Below are positions 6,281 through 11,953 of a stretch of 38,808 nucleotides of DNA, piece by piece. The translations under genes and the position numbers were made by a program. A model generated the notes under the pieces. It worked only from the letters and a program-made list of their open reading frames with translations, did no database searches and had not been told where the DNA came from. Positions within the stretch are counted from its first letter, which is position 1, and the number at the start of each line of letters is the position of its first letter. This DNA comes from a virus, in IMG/VR virus record IMGVR_UViG_3300023179_000251, positions 1 through 38,808 of that record; one strand, 5' to 3'.

Positions 6281-6613
6281 TTAATCTTTTTTTATTCCTC
6301 CGTGTTTTTCAATTACTTGGATTATCAAACTCACTGGAACGTATGGATAAACAGTTTCAGTATATTCATTAGATTCAGAATAACTACTAATCAATTCCTC
6401 ATACTCAGAAGGAAACCCAATCTCCATTTCAGTAAAATTACTACCAAATTGTCTTGGGTTTGAATATGTAAATTCACCACCCTGAACTGACATAGAAAAC
6501 CCATCATTACATATTATTCTAGGTCTTGGTGTCCATCTACTAGTAGTAGTTTTTTCCATCCATTCTTGAAAATCTTGTTTTACATTTATTTTAAGTTTCG
6601 ATATACTTCTCAT
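6281..6613 (-). CDS. Conserved-looking phage hypothetical protein, 110 residues
   Basis: Contains 'RIICNDGFSMSVQGGEF' (residues 32-48), 'MEIGFPSEYEELI' and a C-terminal 'YPYVPVSLIIQVIEKHGG'. I recall this pattern from small phage proteins of unknown function that occur in many tailed phages. No catalytic motif or membrane segment. Its start overlaps the end of the upstream gene by 23 bases, so the two are translationally coupled in a three-gene operon starting at 7036. It is the last gene of that operon and ends beside the promoter at 6245. Confidence 0.8.
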   Translation of the reverse strand: MRSISKLKINVKQDFQEWMEKTTTSRWTPRPRIICNDGFSMSVQGGEFTYSNPRQFGSNFTEMEIGFPSEYEELISSYSESNEYTETVYPYVPVSLIIQVIEKHGGIKKD

Positions 6614-6938
6614 ATTTCTTTAATAATAATATTAAATCTGTTTTTAATCTATTTTTCAATTCAGTTATATCTTCATAATACCAACCATCCAATTCATTAA
6701 CTAAATCGTCATTTATTGATATAAACACTCTATTTACCCCTGAATTAAATACATATAATTCATCACTATTGTCAGAACATAATCTAATTGTCCAACCACC
6801 TATCCCATTATTCCTTAAAATAACATTCCAATTCAAACCATTATAAGTGAATAAACGATAAGTTATATTTGACATATCAACATTTGATATCCAATCACCA
6901 GTATATTTCACCCTTTTGATTTGTTTTACACCCCTCAT
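6591..6938 (-). CDS. Unknown protein, 115 residues
   Basis: Middle gene of a three-gene operon: its ATG overlaps the stop of the 33-residue ORF (ATGA) and its end overlaps the next gene by 23 bases. The sequence has alternating hydrophobic/polar stretches suggesting beta strands (e.g. 'YRLFTYNGLNWNVILRNN', 'GWTIRLCSD') and a C-terminal amphipathic helix with a LLLKKYEKY segment. No family recognised and no catalytic motif seen. Confidence 0.75.
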   Translation of the reverse strand: MRGVKQIKRVKYTGDWISNVDMSNITYRLFTYNGLNWNVILRNNGIGGWTIRLCSDNSDELYVFNSGVNRVFISINDDLVNELDGWYYEDITELKNRLKTDLILLLKKYEKYIET

Positions 6939-7036
6939 ACTTTGATTTTTTTTATTGAGGTTTTAACTGAACCTAAAGCGGTTTTTAATTCTTCGATATT
7001 TTCAGGATTTACCCTTAATGTTTCTATCTTTGCCAT
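6935..7036 (-). CDS. 33-residue ORF at the head of the 7036-6281 operon
   Basis: Starts MAKIETLRVNPENI and ends SIKKIKV; lysine-rich, one helix likely. Its stop overlaps the next start (ATGA), and a Bacteroidota promoter (7041-7071) ends only 4 bases before its ATG, which would give an almost leaderless mRNA. Those two facts are why I accept it despite its size. Function unknown. Confidence 0.6.
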   Translation of the reverse strand: MAKIETLRVNPENIEELKTALGSVKTSIKKIKV

Positions 7037-7040
7037 ATCA

Positions 7041-7071
7041 CAAATATACTTCTTTTTTTAATATTTACAAA
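7041..7071 (-). promoter_or_regulatory. Bacteroidota-type promoter of the three-gene operon
   Basis: TTTG (7068-7071), 19 bases and TATATTTG (7041-7048) on the minus strand, immediately followed by the ATG at 7036. Confidence 0.75.
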
Positions 7072-7089
7072 TTTTTTTAATTTTTTTTG

Positions 7090-7160
7090 TGGAATATTTG
7101 GAATTTGAATCCAAGCCTTACCCTGTTTAGGGTCTGCACATCCTTATGTGCTTTTATCCC
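7090..7160 (-). tRNA. Degenerate tRNA-like sequence (anticodon unclear)
   Basis: Acceptor GGGATAA/ATATTCC pairs at six of seven positions, D-arm GCAC/GTGC and T-arm TTGGA/TCCAA with TTCAAAT loop are good. The anticodon arm is only ACCC/GGGT around a six-base loop TAAACA, so no normal anticodon can be read. It may be a decaying tRNA. It is the last element of the third tRNA group. Confidence 0.55.
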
Positions 7161-7165
7161 ATTTG

Positions 7166-7239
7166 TACTACCAACCGGATTTGAACCGATAACCTTGATG
7201 GTATAAGCATCCTGCTCTCACCAATTGAGCTATGGTAGT
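7166..7239 (-). tRNA. tRNA-Ile(TAT)
   Basis: Acceptor ACTACCA/TGGTAGT with A73, D-arm GCTC/GAGC, anticodon loop CTTATAC giving TAT (reads AUA), T-arm ATCGG/CCGGT. Useful for an AT-rich genome in which AUA is frequent; most bacteria instead use a lysidine-modified CAT. Confidence 0.88.
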
Positions 7240-7249
7240 ATATTATTTG

Positions 7250-7322
7250 TGGGGATGGGTGGTTACGATCCACCTCCTCCAGTTTTTCAGACTGACGCTT
7301 CTACCAAGTTAGCTTCATCCCC
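7250..7322 (-). tRNA. tRNA-Phe(GAA)
   Basis: Acceptor GGGGATG/CATCCCC with A73, anticodon stem TCAGT/ACTGG with loop CTGAAAA, T-arm GGTGG/CCACC. The T-loop reads ATCGTAA rather than the usual TTCGAAT type. Confidence 0.9.
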
Positions 7323-7329
7323 ATATTTG

Positions 7330-7402
7330 TAGGTTTAATAGGACTTGAACCTATAAAGCTTCCGTATCAGGGAAGTATGATCACCAATTTCATTATAAAC
7401 CC
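7330..7402 (-). tRNA. tRNA-Ile(GAT)
   Basis: Acceptor GGGTTTA/TAAACCT with A73, anticodon stem CTTCC/GGAAG with loop CTGATAC, T-arm ATAGG/CCTAT. Confidence 0.92.
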
Positions 7403-7409
7403 ATATTTG

Positions 7410-7483
7410 TATTCCGTACGGGGTACGATCCCGTAATCTCCATCTTGAAAGGATGGCGACTTATCCAATTTGTCCAACGGAAC
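7410..7483 (-). tRNA. tRNA-Glu(TTC)
   Basis: Acceptor GTTCCGT/ACGGAAT, anticodon stem CCATC/GATGG with loop CTTTCAA, T-arm ACGGG/CCCGT with ATCGTAC loop. Confidence 0.92.
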
Positions 7484-7494
7484 ATTTATTTTGG

Positions 7495-7571
7495 CGGTAC
7501 CAGTGGGATTCGAACCCACCTGTTTTTCTTGAGTGACAGTCAAGTAGCCACACCCAGCAGCCCCTGATACC
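7495..7571 (-). tRNA. tRNA-Asp(GTC)
   Basis: Acceptor GGTATCA/TGGTACC with G73 as expected, anticodon stem CTTGA/TCAAG with loop CTGTCAC, T-arm GTGGG/CCCAC. Confidence 0.93.
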
Positions 7572-7595
7572 ATATTTTTAAATAACAATATAAAA

Positions 7596-7627
7596 CAAAA
7601 AAACCCAAACTTATTAGGTTTGGGTTT
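7596..7627 (-). terminator. Intrinsic terminator upstream of tRNA-Asp
   Basis: Stem AACCCAAAC/GTTTGGGTT with loop TTATTAG-type and a seven-T tail on the minus strand. It ends transcription arriving from the 7732/7824 side, so tRNA-Asp and the tRNAs after it would need readthrough or another promoter; none is evident between 7571 and 7596. Confidence 0.8.
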
Positions 7628-7654
7628 CTTTTAATTCATTCTAACTACATATTA

Positions 7655-7732
7655 TTAGACACAAAGATATCCCAAACCGAGGCTTCTATCCTCAATAACG
7701 TTAAATTCAAATATGTTAATAATTGTTGTCAT
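7655..7732 (-). CDS. Possible 25-residue ORF between tRNA-Met and the terminator
   Basis: ATG at 7732 opens 25 codons (MTTIINIFEFNVIEDRSLG..., ending GYLCV), followed after about 28 bases by the terminator stem at 7617. The same DNA includes a TATCTTTG box (7671-7678) that could instead be a promoter -7 element for the downstream tRNAs, though no well-spaced TTTG is visible. Weak evidence; no family. Confidence 0.25.
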   Translation of the reverse strand: MTTIINIFEFNVIEDRSLGLGYLCV

Positions 7733-7751
7733 AATCTTTTTTTTAATTTGT

Positions 7752-7824
7752 TGCGTCGTCCAGGTATCGATCCTGGTTTATAAGAGCTTATGAGACTCTT
7801 CGCGATCCAACCGCGCCACCCGCC
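7752..7824 (-). tRNA. tRNA-Met(CAT)-like, with poor acceptor pairing
   Basis: D-arm CGCG/CGCG, anticodon stem AGAGT/GCTCT with loop CTCATAA and T-arm CCAGG/CCTGG are good. The acceptor halves GGCGGGT and ACGACGC pair at only three positions. Lack of three G-C pairs in the anticodon stem argues against an initiator. It is elongator Met, a lysidine-type Ile, or a decaying copy. Confidence 0.7.
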
Positions 7825-7837
7825 ATTTTTACTTCAC

Positions 7838-7846
7838 TATAAATAG
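7838..7846 (-). promoter_or_regulatory. CTATTTATA motif before a tRNA
   Basis: Coding strand reads ATACTATTTATAGTGAAG, 14 bases before the tRNA-Met 5' end. Because the downstream gene is not translated, this copy argues that the motif is a promoter element and not a ribosome-binding signal. Confidence 0.55.
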
Positions 7847-7868
7847 TATGTTTTTCTTATTTGTAATA

Positions 7869-7899
7869 CAAAGATACTACTTTTTTTTTAAATGTCAAA
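7869..7899 (-). promoter_or_regulatory. Bacteroidota-type promoter before the third tRNA group
   Basis: TTTG (7896-7899), 19 bases and TATCTTTG (7869-7876) on the minus strand, about 45 bases before tRNA-Met. Same layout as the sites at 2636 and 6245; here it stands in tandem with the CTATTTATA motif. Confidence 0.78.
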
Positions 7900-7918
7900 T
7901 TTTTTTTTATTTTTTTTA

Positions 7919-8356
7919 CTACCCCCATTGTTGAACTGAGAAGAATAAATCTTCTTCATCTTCATCAATTACATCAACAGTAACCCAACCGTGATTATTA
8001 GGTAAATTAGTGTCATCACCAATAACCCTAAAAAAAGTTAATTCGCCTTCTTCTATTATTCCACTATGAAATAATTCCATTAATTCATCATAAGCTGTTT
8101 TTTTAAATCCATAACAACTATCACCATCAAGATCTTTGGTTTTTTTGAAGTGTTCAAACCATATTAATATTGGTTGATCCGGATCATTATAATCTATTGA
8201 AAAATCAAATTCATCTAAATATTTCTTTAATTCTTCACCCCTTTCTTTTATTTTTCTCGGTATAAATAATTTACCTTTTTTTGAATTTTCTTCCTCTTGG
8301 ATTACCTTATTAATAATGTTGGTTAATTCTTGTTCCGTTATTTTAATCTTATTCAT
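7919..8356 (-). CDS. Acidic unknown protein with shared N-terminal module
   Basis: 145 residues from the chosen ATG at 8356. An upstream ATG (8395) would add 13 residues, but the internal start places the module 'MNKIKITEQELTNIINKVI' at the very N-terminus, as in other proteins here, and has the CTATTTAT motif 4 bases before it. The module ends in IQE. The rest has a helical basic part, then 'PILIWFEHFKK', and an acidic C-terminus (VIDEDEEDLFFSVQQ). It may be a small globular protein; no family recognised. Confidence 0.7.
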   Translation of the reverse strand: MNKIKITEQELTNIINKVIQEEENSKKGKLFIPRKIKERGEELKKYLDEFDFSIDYNDPDQPILIWFEHFKKTKDLDGDSCYGFKKTAYDELMELFHSGIIEEGELTFFRVIGDDTNLPNNHGWVTVDVIDEDEEDLFFSVQQWG

Positions 8357-8360
8357 ATCA

Positions 8361-8369
8361 ATAAATAGT
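8361..8369 (-). promoter_or_regulatory. CTATTTAT motif before 8356
   Basis: Coding strand AACTATTTATTGATATG: the motif ends 4 bases before the ATG of the acidic unknown protein, supporting that start. Confidence 0.5.
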
Positions 8370-8405
8370 TTATTTTGTTTTATTGTTTTCCACATTACAA
8401 AAATA

Positions 8406-9173
8406 TTATAATTTTTTTCTTCTTTTTATTTCATCATCAATATCTATTAATTCTAAATATTCTGGACCTATTGGCTCAAATGTCATAATTGACACATAAC
8501 CAATAGGAAAATTAAGATCATACCACCATTTATTTTTTAAATTGGTAGTATCTATTCTAAATAGATATTTACCCCCCCAAATATCCCTTACACCATCACT
8601 ATTAATAGCAAATATTGCTGGTGGATAATCTATCCACTTCCAATTAATATTAGTTTTGGGTATTAATCCAAATTTCAAGATATTATCCCTATTTTCTTCT
8701 GAGTTAGTGAAATGATAAACGTATTTTTGAGGTTTTACTCTTTGAGTTTTTATAGTCTTAAATCTTAAAATATAACAATTTCTTAATTCTCCTGTTATCA
8801 AATCATCTTCTTTCCAATGTTTTGTTGAAACATTATTCTCTAATAATTTTTTTTCCCATTTTTTACTAATTTTTTCAATAATTTTAATATGTTCTTCTTT
8901 CAAGTTACAGATGTATAAAAAAATATTGTCTTTACTATCACCATATTCACGAAATTCGTACTCATATTTAACATTTGAATCTTTAATATTTTTTTTAATT
9001 TCTTTTTCTATCTGTTTAATATAACTTAGGATGAGTTGTCTGCTTTTAACTATTTCATTAATTGAGACTTTATCTTTTTTTAGTGTTTCATTCCCAAGTA
9101 TTTTTTTTTTAACACCTAAAAGTTCTTTTATCCTACTAATTTCTTCATTTAGTGAGTGAAATTCTTTTTTCAT
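8406..9173 (-). CDS. Protein with an ADP-ribosyltransferase/2'-phosphotransferase-like C-terminal region
   Basis: 255 residues. The N-terminus (SLNEEISRIKELLGV, 7-21) is the second shared module, EEIxRxKxLMGi. The middle (about 50-140) is lysine-rich and helical. The C-terminal part has 'YVYHFTNSEENRDNILKFGL' (about 151-170) and later 'YPPAIFAIN' and 'KYLFRIDT', the pattern 'YHfT....iL..GL' seen in ADP-ribosyltransferase-fold proteins such as DarT/KptA-like families. If correct it would modify a host protein or nucleic acid with NAD+. Catalytic Glu is not identified, so the fold call is tentative. A CTATTTAT motif precedes the ATG by 4 bases. Confidence 0.6.
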   Translation of the reverse strand: MKKEFHSLNEEISRIKELLGVKKKILGNETLKKDKVSINEIVKSRQLILSYIKQIEKEIKKNIKDSNVKYEYEFREYGDSKDNIFLYICNLKEEHIKIIEKISKKWEKKLLENNVSTKHWKEDDLITGELRNCYILRFKTIKTQRVKPQKYVYHFTNSEENRDNILKFGLIPKTNINWKWIDYPPAIFAINSDGVRDIWGGKYLFRIDTTNLKNKWWYDLNFPIGYVSIMTFEPIGPEYLELIDIDDEIKRRKKL

Positions 9174-9177
9174 AATA

Positions 9178-9186
9178 ATAAATAGT
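9178..9186 (-). promoter_or_regulatory. CTATTTAT motif before 9173
   Basis: Coding strand TACTATTTATTATTATG directly before the ATG at 9173. Confidence 0.5.
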
Positions 9187-9191
9187 ATGTT

Positions 9192-10139
9192 TTAAAAAAT
9201 TTCAATATCCAATAATTGTCTATAATTTTGAACAGTTCTATTAAACTCTTCTTTATCCTTAAATAAATCACCTAAATCTCTATCATCTGAATATTGTAAT
9301 ACAAATACTCTATTCCTTAATTTACCCGCATTTAACTTTTGATACATCTTATACACTTGTTCTTTAGCGTCAGGATCCAAAGCAATTACAATATCCGATT
9401 TAGCGTTATCATATATTGTTTTCCATTTAAACTCTGACAGGGATTTACCCAATAATAAGAAGTGATTTGGTATTGGTAATCCATCAAATACACCTTCAGT
9501 TATATATATGGGTTTTTCCCAATCAATTCTATTCTCATTGAATATTAAATCATCTTTATCGGTATCAGGGTTTAAATATTTTTGTTTAGCACCTGTATAT
9601 GACCTAGTTGAGAAATAAATTATATTACCTTTTTTATCGTATAAAGGAACAACTACTCTTTGTTTATATTTACCTTCTAAACAAAACCCTATATTATATT
9701 CTTTAAGTAATTCATCTGTATAACCTCTGGAAATGATGTAATTATATGGTTGAAGATGAACATAGTTTCTTTTGTTTATTGTTGAGAAGGGGATGAATTC
9801 TTTTGGGAATTCGGTTATGTTATTATCTTTTTTAGTATATTTCCTTTTATTGATTTGATAATCATATTCGGGAGCAATAACTTTAAATGTCTTATATTCG
9901 GTTTTATTTCCAAACTTTTTAATAAGACCATCAATTGTTCCGGGTGTTCTTTCACAAGACCAACAATGTGATAAACCTTGTTCTAAATTTATTTCAAGGT
10001 TTCCTTTCCCATCGTAATCAACACCTTTATCAGCAGAACATAAAGGACAATCAACGGTAACTTGTGAGTTTCCGTGATAAGTTTTTTTAATGTTTCCAAA
10101 TATTGAAATAACTAAATCTGTAATAAGAGAATAATCCAT
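9192..10139 (-). CDS. DnaG-type DNA primase (CHC2 zinc finger plus Toprim)
   Basis: 315 residues, shorter than bacterial DnaG but usual for phage primases. Zinc-binding site C31-x2-C34 ... C59-x2-C62 (CPLC and CWSC) at the N-terminus recognises template; the Toprim domain follows with E215 in YITEGVFDG, D255-P-D257 in IALDPD and a third acidic motif DLGDLF (288-293). It synthesises RNA primers for lagging-strand replication, probably with a phage replicative helicase outside this window. No helicase domain is fused. It stands alone among small unknown genes, after a terminator at 10163, and has no strong promoter motif visible apart from an AT-rich leader. Confidence 0.9.
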   Translation of the reverse strand: MDYSLITDLVISIFGNIKKTYHGNSQVTVDCPLCSADKGVDYDGKGNLEINLEQGLSHCWSCERTPGTIDGLIKKFGNKTEYKTFKVIAPEYDYQINKRKYTKKDNNITEFPKEFIPFSTINKRNYVHLQPYNYIISRGYTDELLKEYNIGFCLEGKYKQRVVVPLYDKKGNIIYFSTRSYTGAKQKYLNPDTDKDDLIFNENRIDWEKPIYITEGVFDGLPIPNHFLLLGKSLSEFKWKTIYDNAKSDIVIALDPDAKEQVYKMYQKLNAGKLRNRVFVLQYSDDRDLGDLFKDKEEFNRTVQNYRQLLDIEIF

Positions 10140-10162
10140 TATTGTAAGTATAGTAAAAAGGC

Positions 10163-10197
10163 ATAAAAAAATCCCCTTTGTTAGGAGATTTTTTTAT
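10163..10197 (-). terminator. Terminator between the 10782 gene and primase
   Basis: Stem AAAAAAATCTCC/GGGGATTTTTTT with a short loop and T-run on the minus strand; symmetrical enough to act in both directions. Confidence 0.7.
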
Positions 10198-10212
10198 TAA
10201 ATTTTTTTAATT

Positions 10213-10782
10213 TTATGATTCTAAATAATCTTCTAATCTTTCAAACTGACTACGAGGAGATCCACCTTTTTTCACATTTAAAATATGTTCATCTTTCTCA
10301 GAATACGCATCCCCACTAGTACTGTCAAGATATACTCTCTTATCTCCATTAATATATACATATATATCATGACCCTTATCAATATATCTCATTATATCAT
10401 CAGCAGAAATTCTAGTTCCCATAGTATATTTTTTAGCACTCGCATAATCCGTTATTTTCCTACCGGTTATATTACCAATACTTTTTTTCTTGGGGAAATC
10501 ATATTTTCTTTTTAAATCCTCATTCATACCCATACCACCACGATTTTTATTTCTGATACGTCTCATTCTTTCTAATTTCTTATCAGTAGGAACATCCCAA
10601 CTAGGTGAATAATCTCTATATTTAGACATAAAATCATCATCAGATAAATCATCATCATCTTCATCAGAATCTCTATAATTAGATTCGTAATCAGGATCAC
10701 CTAATAATAAAGGACTTTCATTCATAACCCTTTTAACGATTCTTGTAATATCGCTTTCAGTTAATCTTACAATTTTTTTCAT
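10213..10782 (-). CDS. Unknown protein with N-terminal LTESDITRIVKRVMNE module
   Basis: 189 residues. The first 22 residues (MKKIVRLTESDITRIVKRVM..NE) are the clearest copy of the shared N-terminal module, ending in a potential MNE cleavage site. Then an acidic, disordered stretch (DSDEDDDDLSDDD, about 38-51), a basic arginine-rich stretch and a C-terminal folded part with 'DIMRYIDKGHDIYVYINGDK'. No family recognised. An identical module start is known to me from many hypothetical proteins of uncultured phages, role unknown. The gene has a long 35-base leader after a perfect CTATTTATATAG motif and is followed by a terminator. Confidence 0.75.
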   Translation of the reverse strand: MKKIVRLTESDITRIVKRVMNESPLLLGDPDYESNYRDSDEDDDDLSDDDFMSKYRDYSPSWDVPTDKKLERMRRIRNKNRGGMGMNEDLKRKYDFPKKKSIGNITGRKITDYASAKKYTMGTRISADDIMRYIDKGHDIYVYINGDKRVYLDSTSGDAYSEKDEHILNVKKGGSPRSQFERLEDYLES

Positions 10783-10818
10783 TTTTTTATTTACTTTTTT
10801 TAATTTTATTATTTTCTA

Positions 10819-10827
10819 TATAAATAG
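10819..10827 (-). promoter_or_regulatory. CTATTTATA motif before 10782
   Basis: Coding strand GGCTATTTATATAGAAA, 36 bases before the ATG at 10782. The longer distance to the start here is against a role as ribosome-binding signal. Confidence 0.5.
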
Positions 10828-10831
10828 CCAA

Positions 10832-11023
10832 TTATTTTCTTTTTACCTTAAAAGTTTCAGGATTTCTTTTTTGTTTATTTGCTGTCGCATAATAAACTGA
10901 TTTCCCTTTTTTCTTTCCGTATTGTTTTTGGAATGAAGCCATTGCTGGTTTATCATATTCTTTAACCATCTTTTCAATAAGATTGATTAGTTCCGTTTCT
11001 GTTAATTGTATTTTCTTTCCCAT
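10832..11023 (-). CDS. Small basic protein with shared N-terminal module
   Basis: 63 residues from ATG 11023, chosen because it begins with the module 'MGKKIQLTETELINLIEKMV'. The alternative ATG at 11053 adds 10 residues and overlaps the upstream gene by 7 bases. After the module (ending VKE) the protein is a basic tail (KKKGKSVYYATANKQKRN). Such a basic tail would bind DNA or fit inside a DNA-filled head, but that is inference. It follows the 11718-11047 gene closely and is probably in the same transcript. Confidence 0.65.
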   Translation of the reverse strand: MGKKIQLTETELINLIEKMVKEYDKPAMASFQKQYGKKKGKSVYYATANKQKRNPETFKVKRK

Positions 11024-11046
11024 TTTTATATTCTTTAATTTAAATA

Positions 11047-11718
11047 TTACCAATAACCACCTGTCATTCTACTAGGCCCTGTCTTAAAAGCCACTTTTTT
11101 CTCAAACTTATAGTTTTTATCATCTTCATCAGCATCATAATCAGGGATTGAGAAAGAATCTCTCACTTCTTGATCCGAATAATCATCAACTTCATCTTGA
11201 GTTAACACCAATTCCTTTTTCTTAAATGTTTCACCATTAGATTTTTCAATATCATAACCTGGAATATCTTTCTTCCAAAAGTCATCAAGTTTAACATTAT
11301 ATGGATATGAATCTAAACTTCTAAGTTCTAATTTTTGTTCAGGTGTTTTTGGCATTGTTTTTTCAATCTTATTTTCCAAATCATCTATTTTAGATAAGAT
11401 TTGTTCCATATCACCTAATTTACTTTCTAAACTAGAGATAGTGTCCATAATTTTAGTTAAACTATCATCACTATCATCCACCTTTTCCTCAACGTCACCA
11501 ACTTTATTTACAATATCTGTAACATTTATACCTTGAGCATCTTTACCTGATGTTGGTTGTTGTTCTTCAACTGGGTTATCTAAATCAACAACATCATCCA
11601 TAGTTGTATCTTCAGCGGTTTCAAATGGTTTATCACCTTCCGCTTCTTTTAAATAATATTTGTAATTATTTATATTGTTAAATCTTTTTAATTCTTTTTC
11701 TAATAATGTTTCTTTCAT
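11047..11718 (-). CDS. Acidic coiled-coil protein, possible structural protein
   Basis: 223 residues. N-terminus MKETLLEKELKRF resembles the shared module loosely and is followed by 'YYLKEAEG' with an LKE site. A long acidic region leads to a heptad coiled coil from about residue 68 to 120 (VNKVGDVEEKVDD...SSLESKLGDMEQIL...LENKIEK), then an acidic, Tyr/Asp-rich C-terminus ending 'GPSRMTGGYW'. No family recognised; coiled-coil proteins of this size occur as scaffold or tail-associated proteins, but nothing here decides between these. A TATTTAT motif lies 3 bases before the ATG. Confidence 0.7.
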   Translation of the reverse strand: MKETLLEKELKRFNNINNYKYYLKEAEGDKPFETAEDTTMDDVVDLDNPVEEQQPTSGKDAQGINVTDIVNKVGDVEEKVDDSDDSLTKIMDTISSLESKLGDMEQILSKIDDLENKIEKTMPKTPEQKLELRSLDSYPYNVKLDDFWKKDIPGYDIEKSNGETFKKKELVLTQDEVDDYSDQEVRDSFSIPDYDADEDDKNYKFEKKVAFKTGPSRMTGGYW

Positions 11719-11721
11719 ACT

Positions 11722-11730
11722 AATAAATAC
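11722..11730 (-). promoter_or_regulatory. TATTTAT motif before 11718
   Basis: Coding strand TGTATTTATTAGTATG; same position as the CTATTTAT copies but with G in place of C. Confidence 0.4.
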
Positions 11731-11753
11731 ATTAAATTTATTTATTTTAAGGT

Positions 11754-11924
11754 TTAAAGTATTCCGTAAGTAACTTCTCTGATTAATTCCCTACCATCTT
11801 CAACAACTAATTTTTTATCAATTCTTTCCACAAGACCATCTTTAGTTGTGATAACTACTTTTTCGTTATCTTTTTTTTCTTTACCTTCAATTTCAATGAA
11901 GTCATTAATGTTTTGAGTTTCCAT
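11754..11924 (-). CDS. Small acidic protein, 56 residues
   Basis: ATG at 11924 opens 56 codons (METQNINDFIEIEGKEKKD..., ending REVTYGIL). The sequence has two beta-like stretches (KVVITTKDGLVERID, KKLVVEDG) that read like a small beta-hairpin domain. It fills the gap between the coiled-coil gene and the hub gene on the same strand, and has a CTATTTATATAAA motif 15 bases upstream. No family known. The frame bias toward acidic/basic codons and exact fit to the gap support it. Confidence 0.6.
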   Translation of the reverse strand: METQNINDFIEIEGKEKKDNEKVVITTKDGLVERIDKKLVVEDGRELIREVTYGIL

Positions 11925-11939
11925 AATTTTATCTTTTTA

Positions 11940-11948
11940 TATAAATAG
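11940..11948 (-). promoter_or_regulatory. CTATTTATA motif before 11924
   Basis: Coding strand AACTATTTATATAAAAAG, 15 bases before the ATG at 11924 and just after the stop of the hub gene. Confidence 0.5.
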
Positions 11949-11953
11949 TTAAT

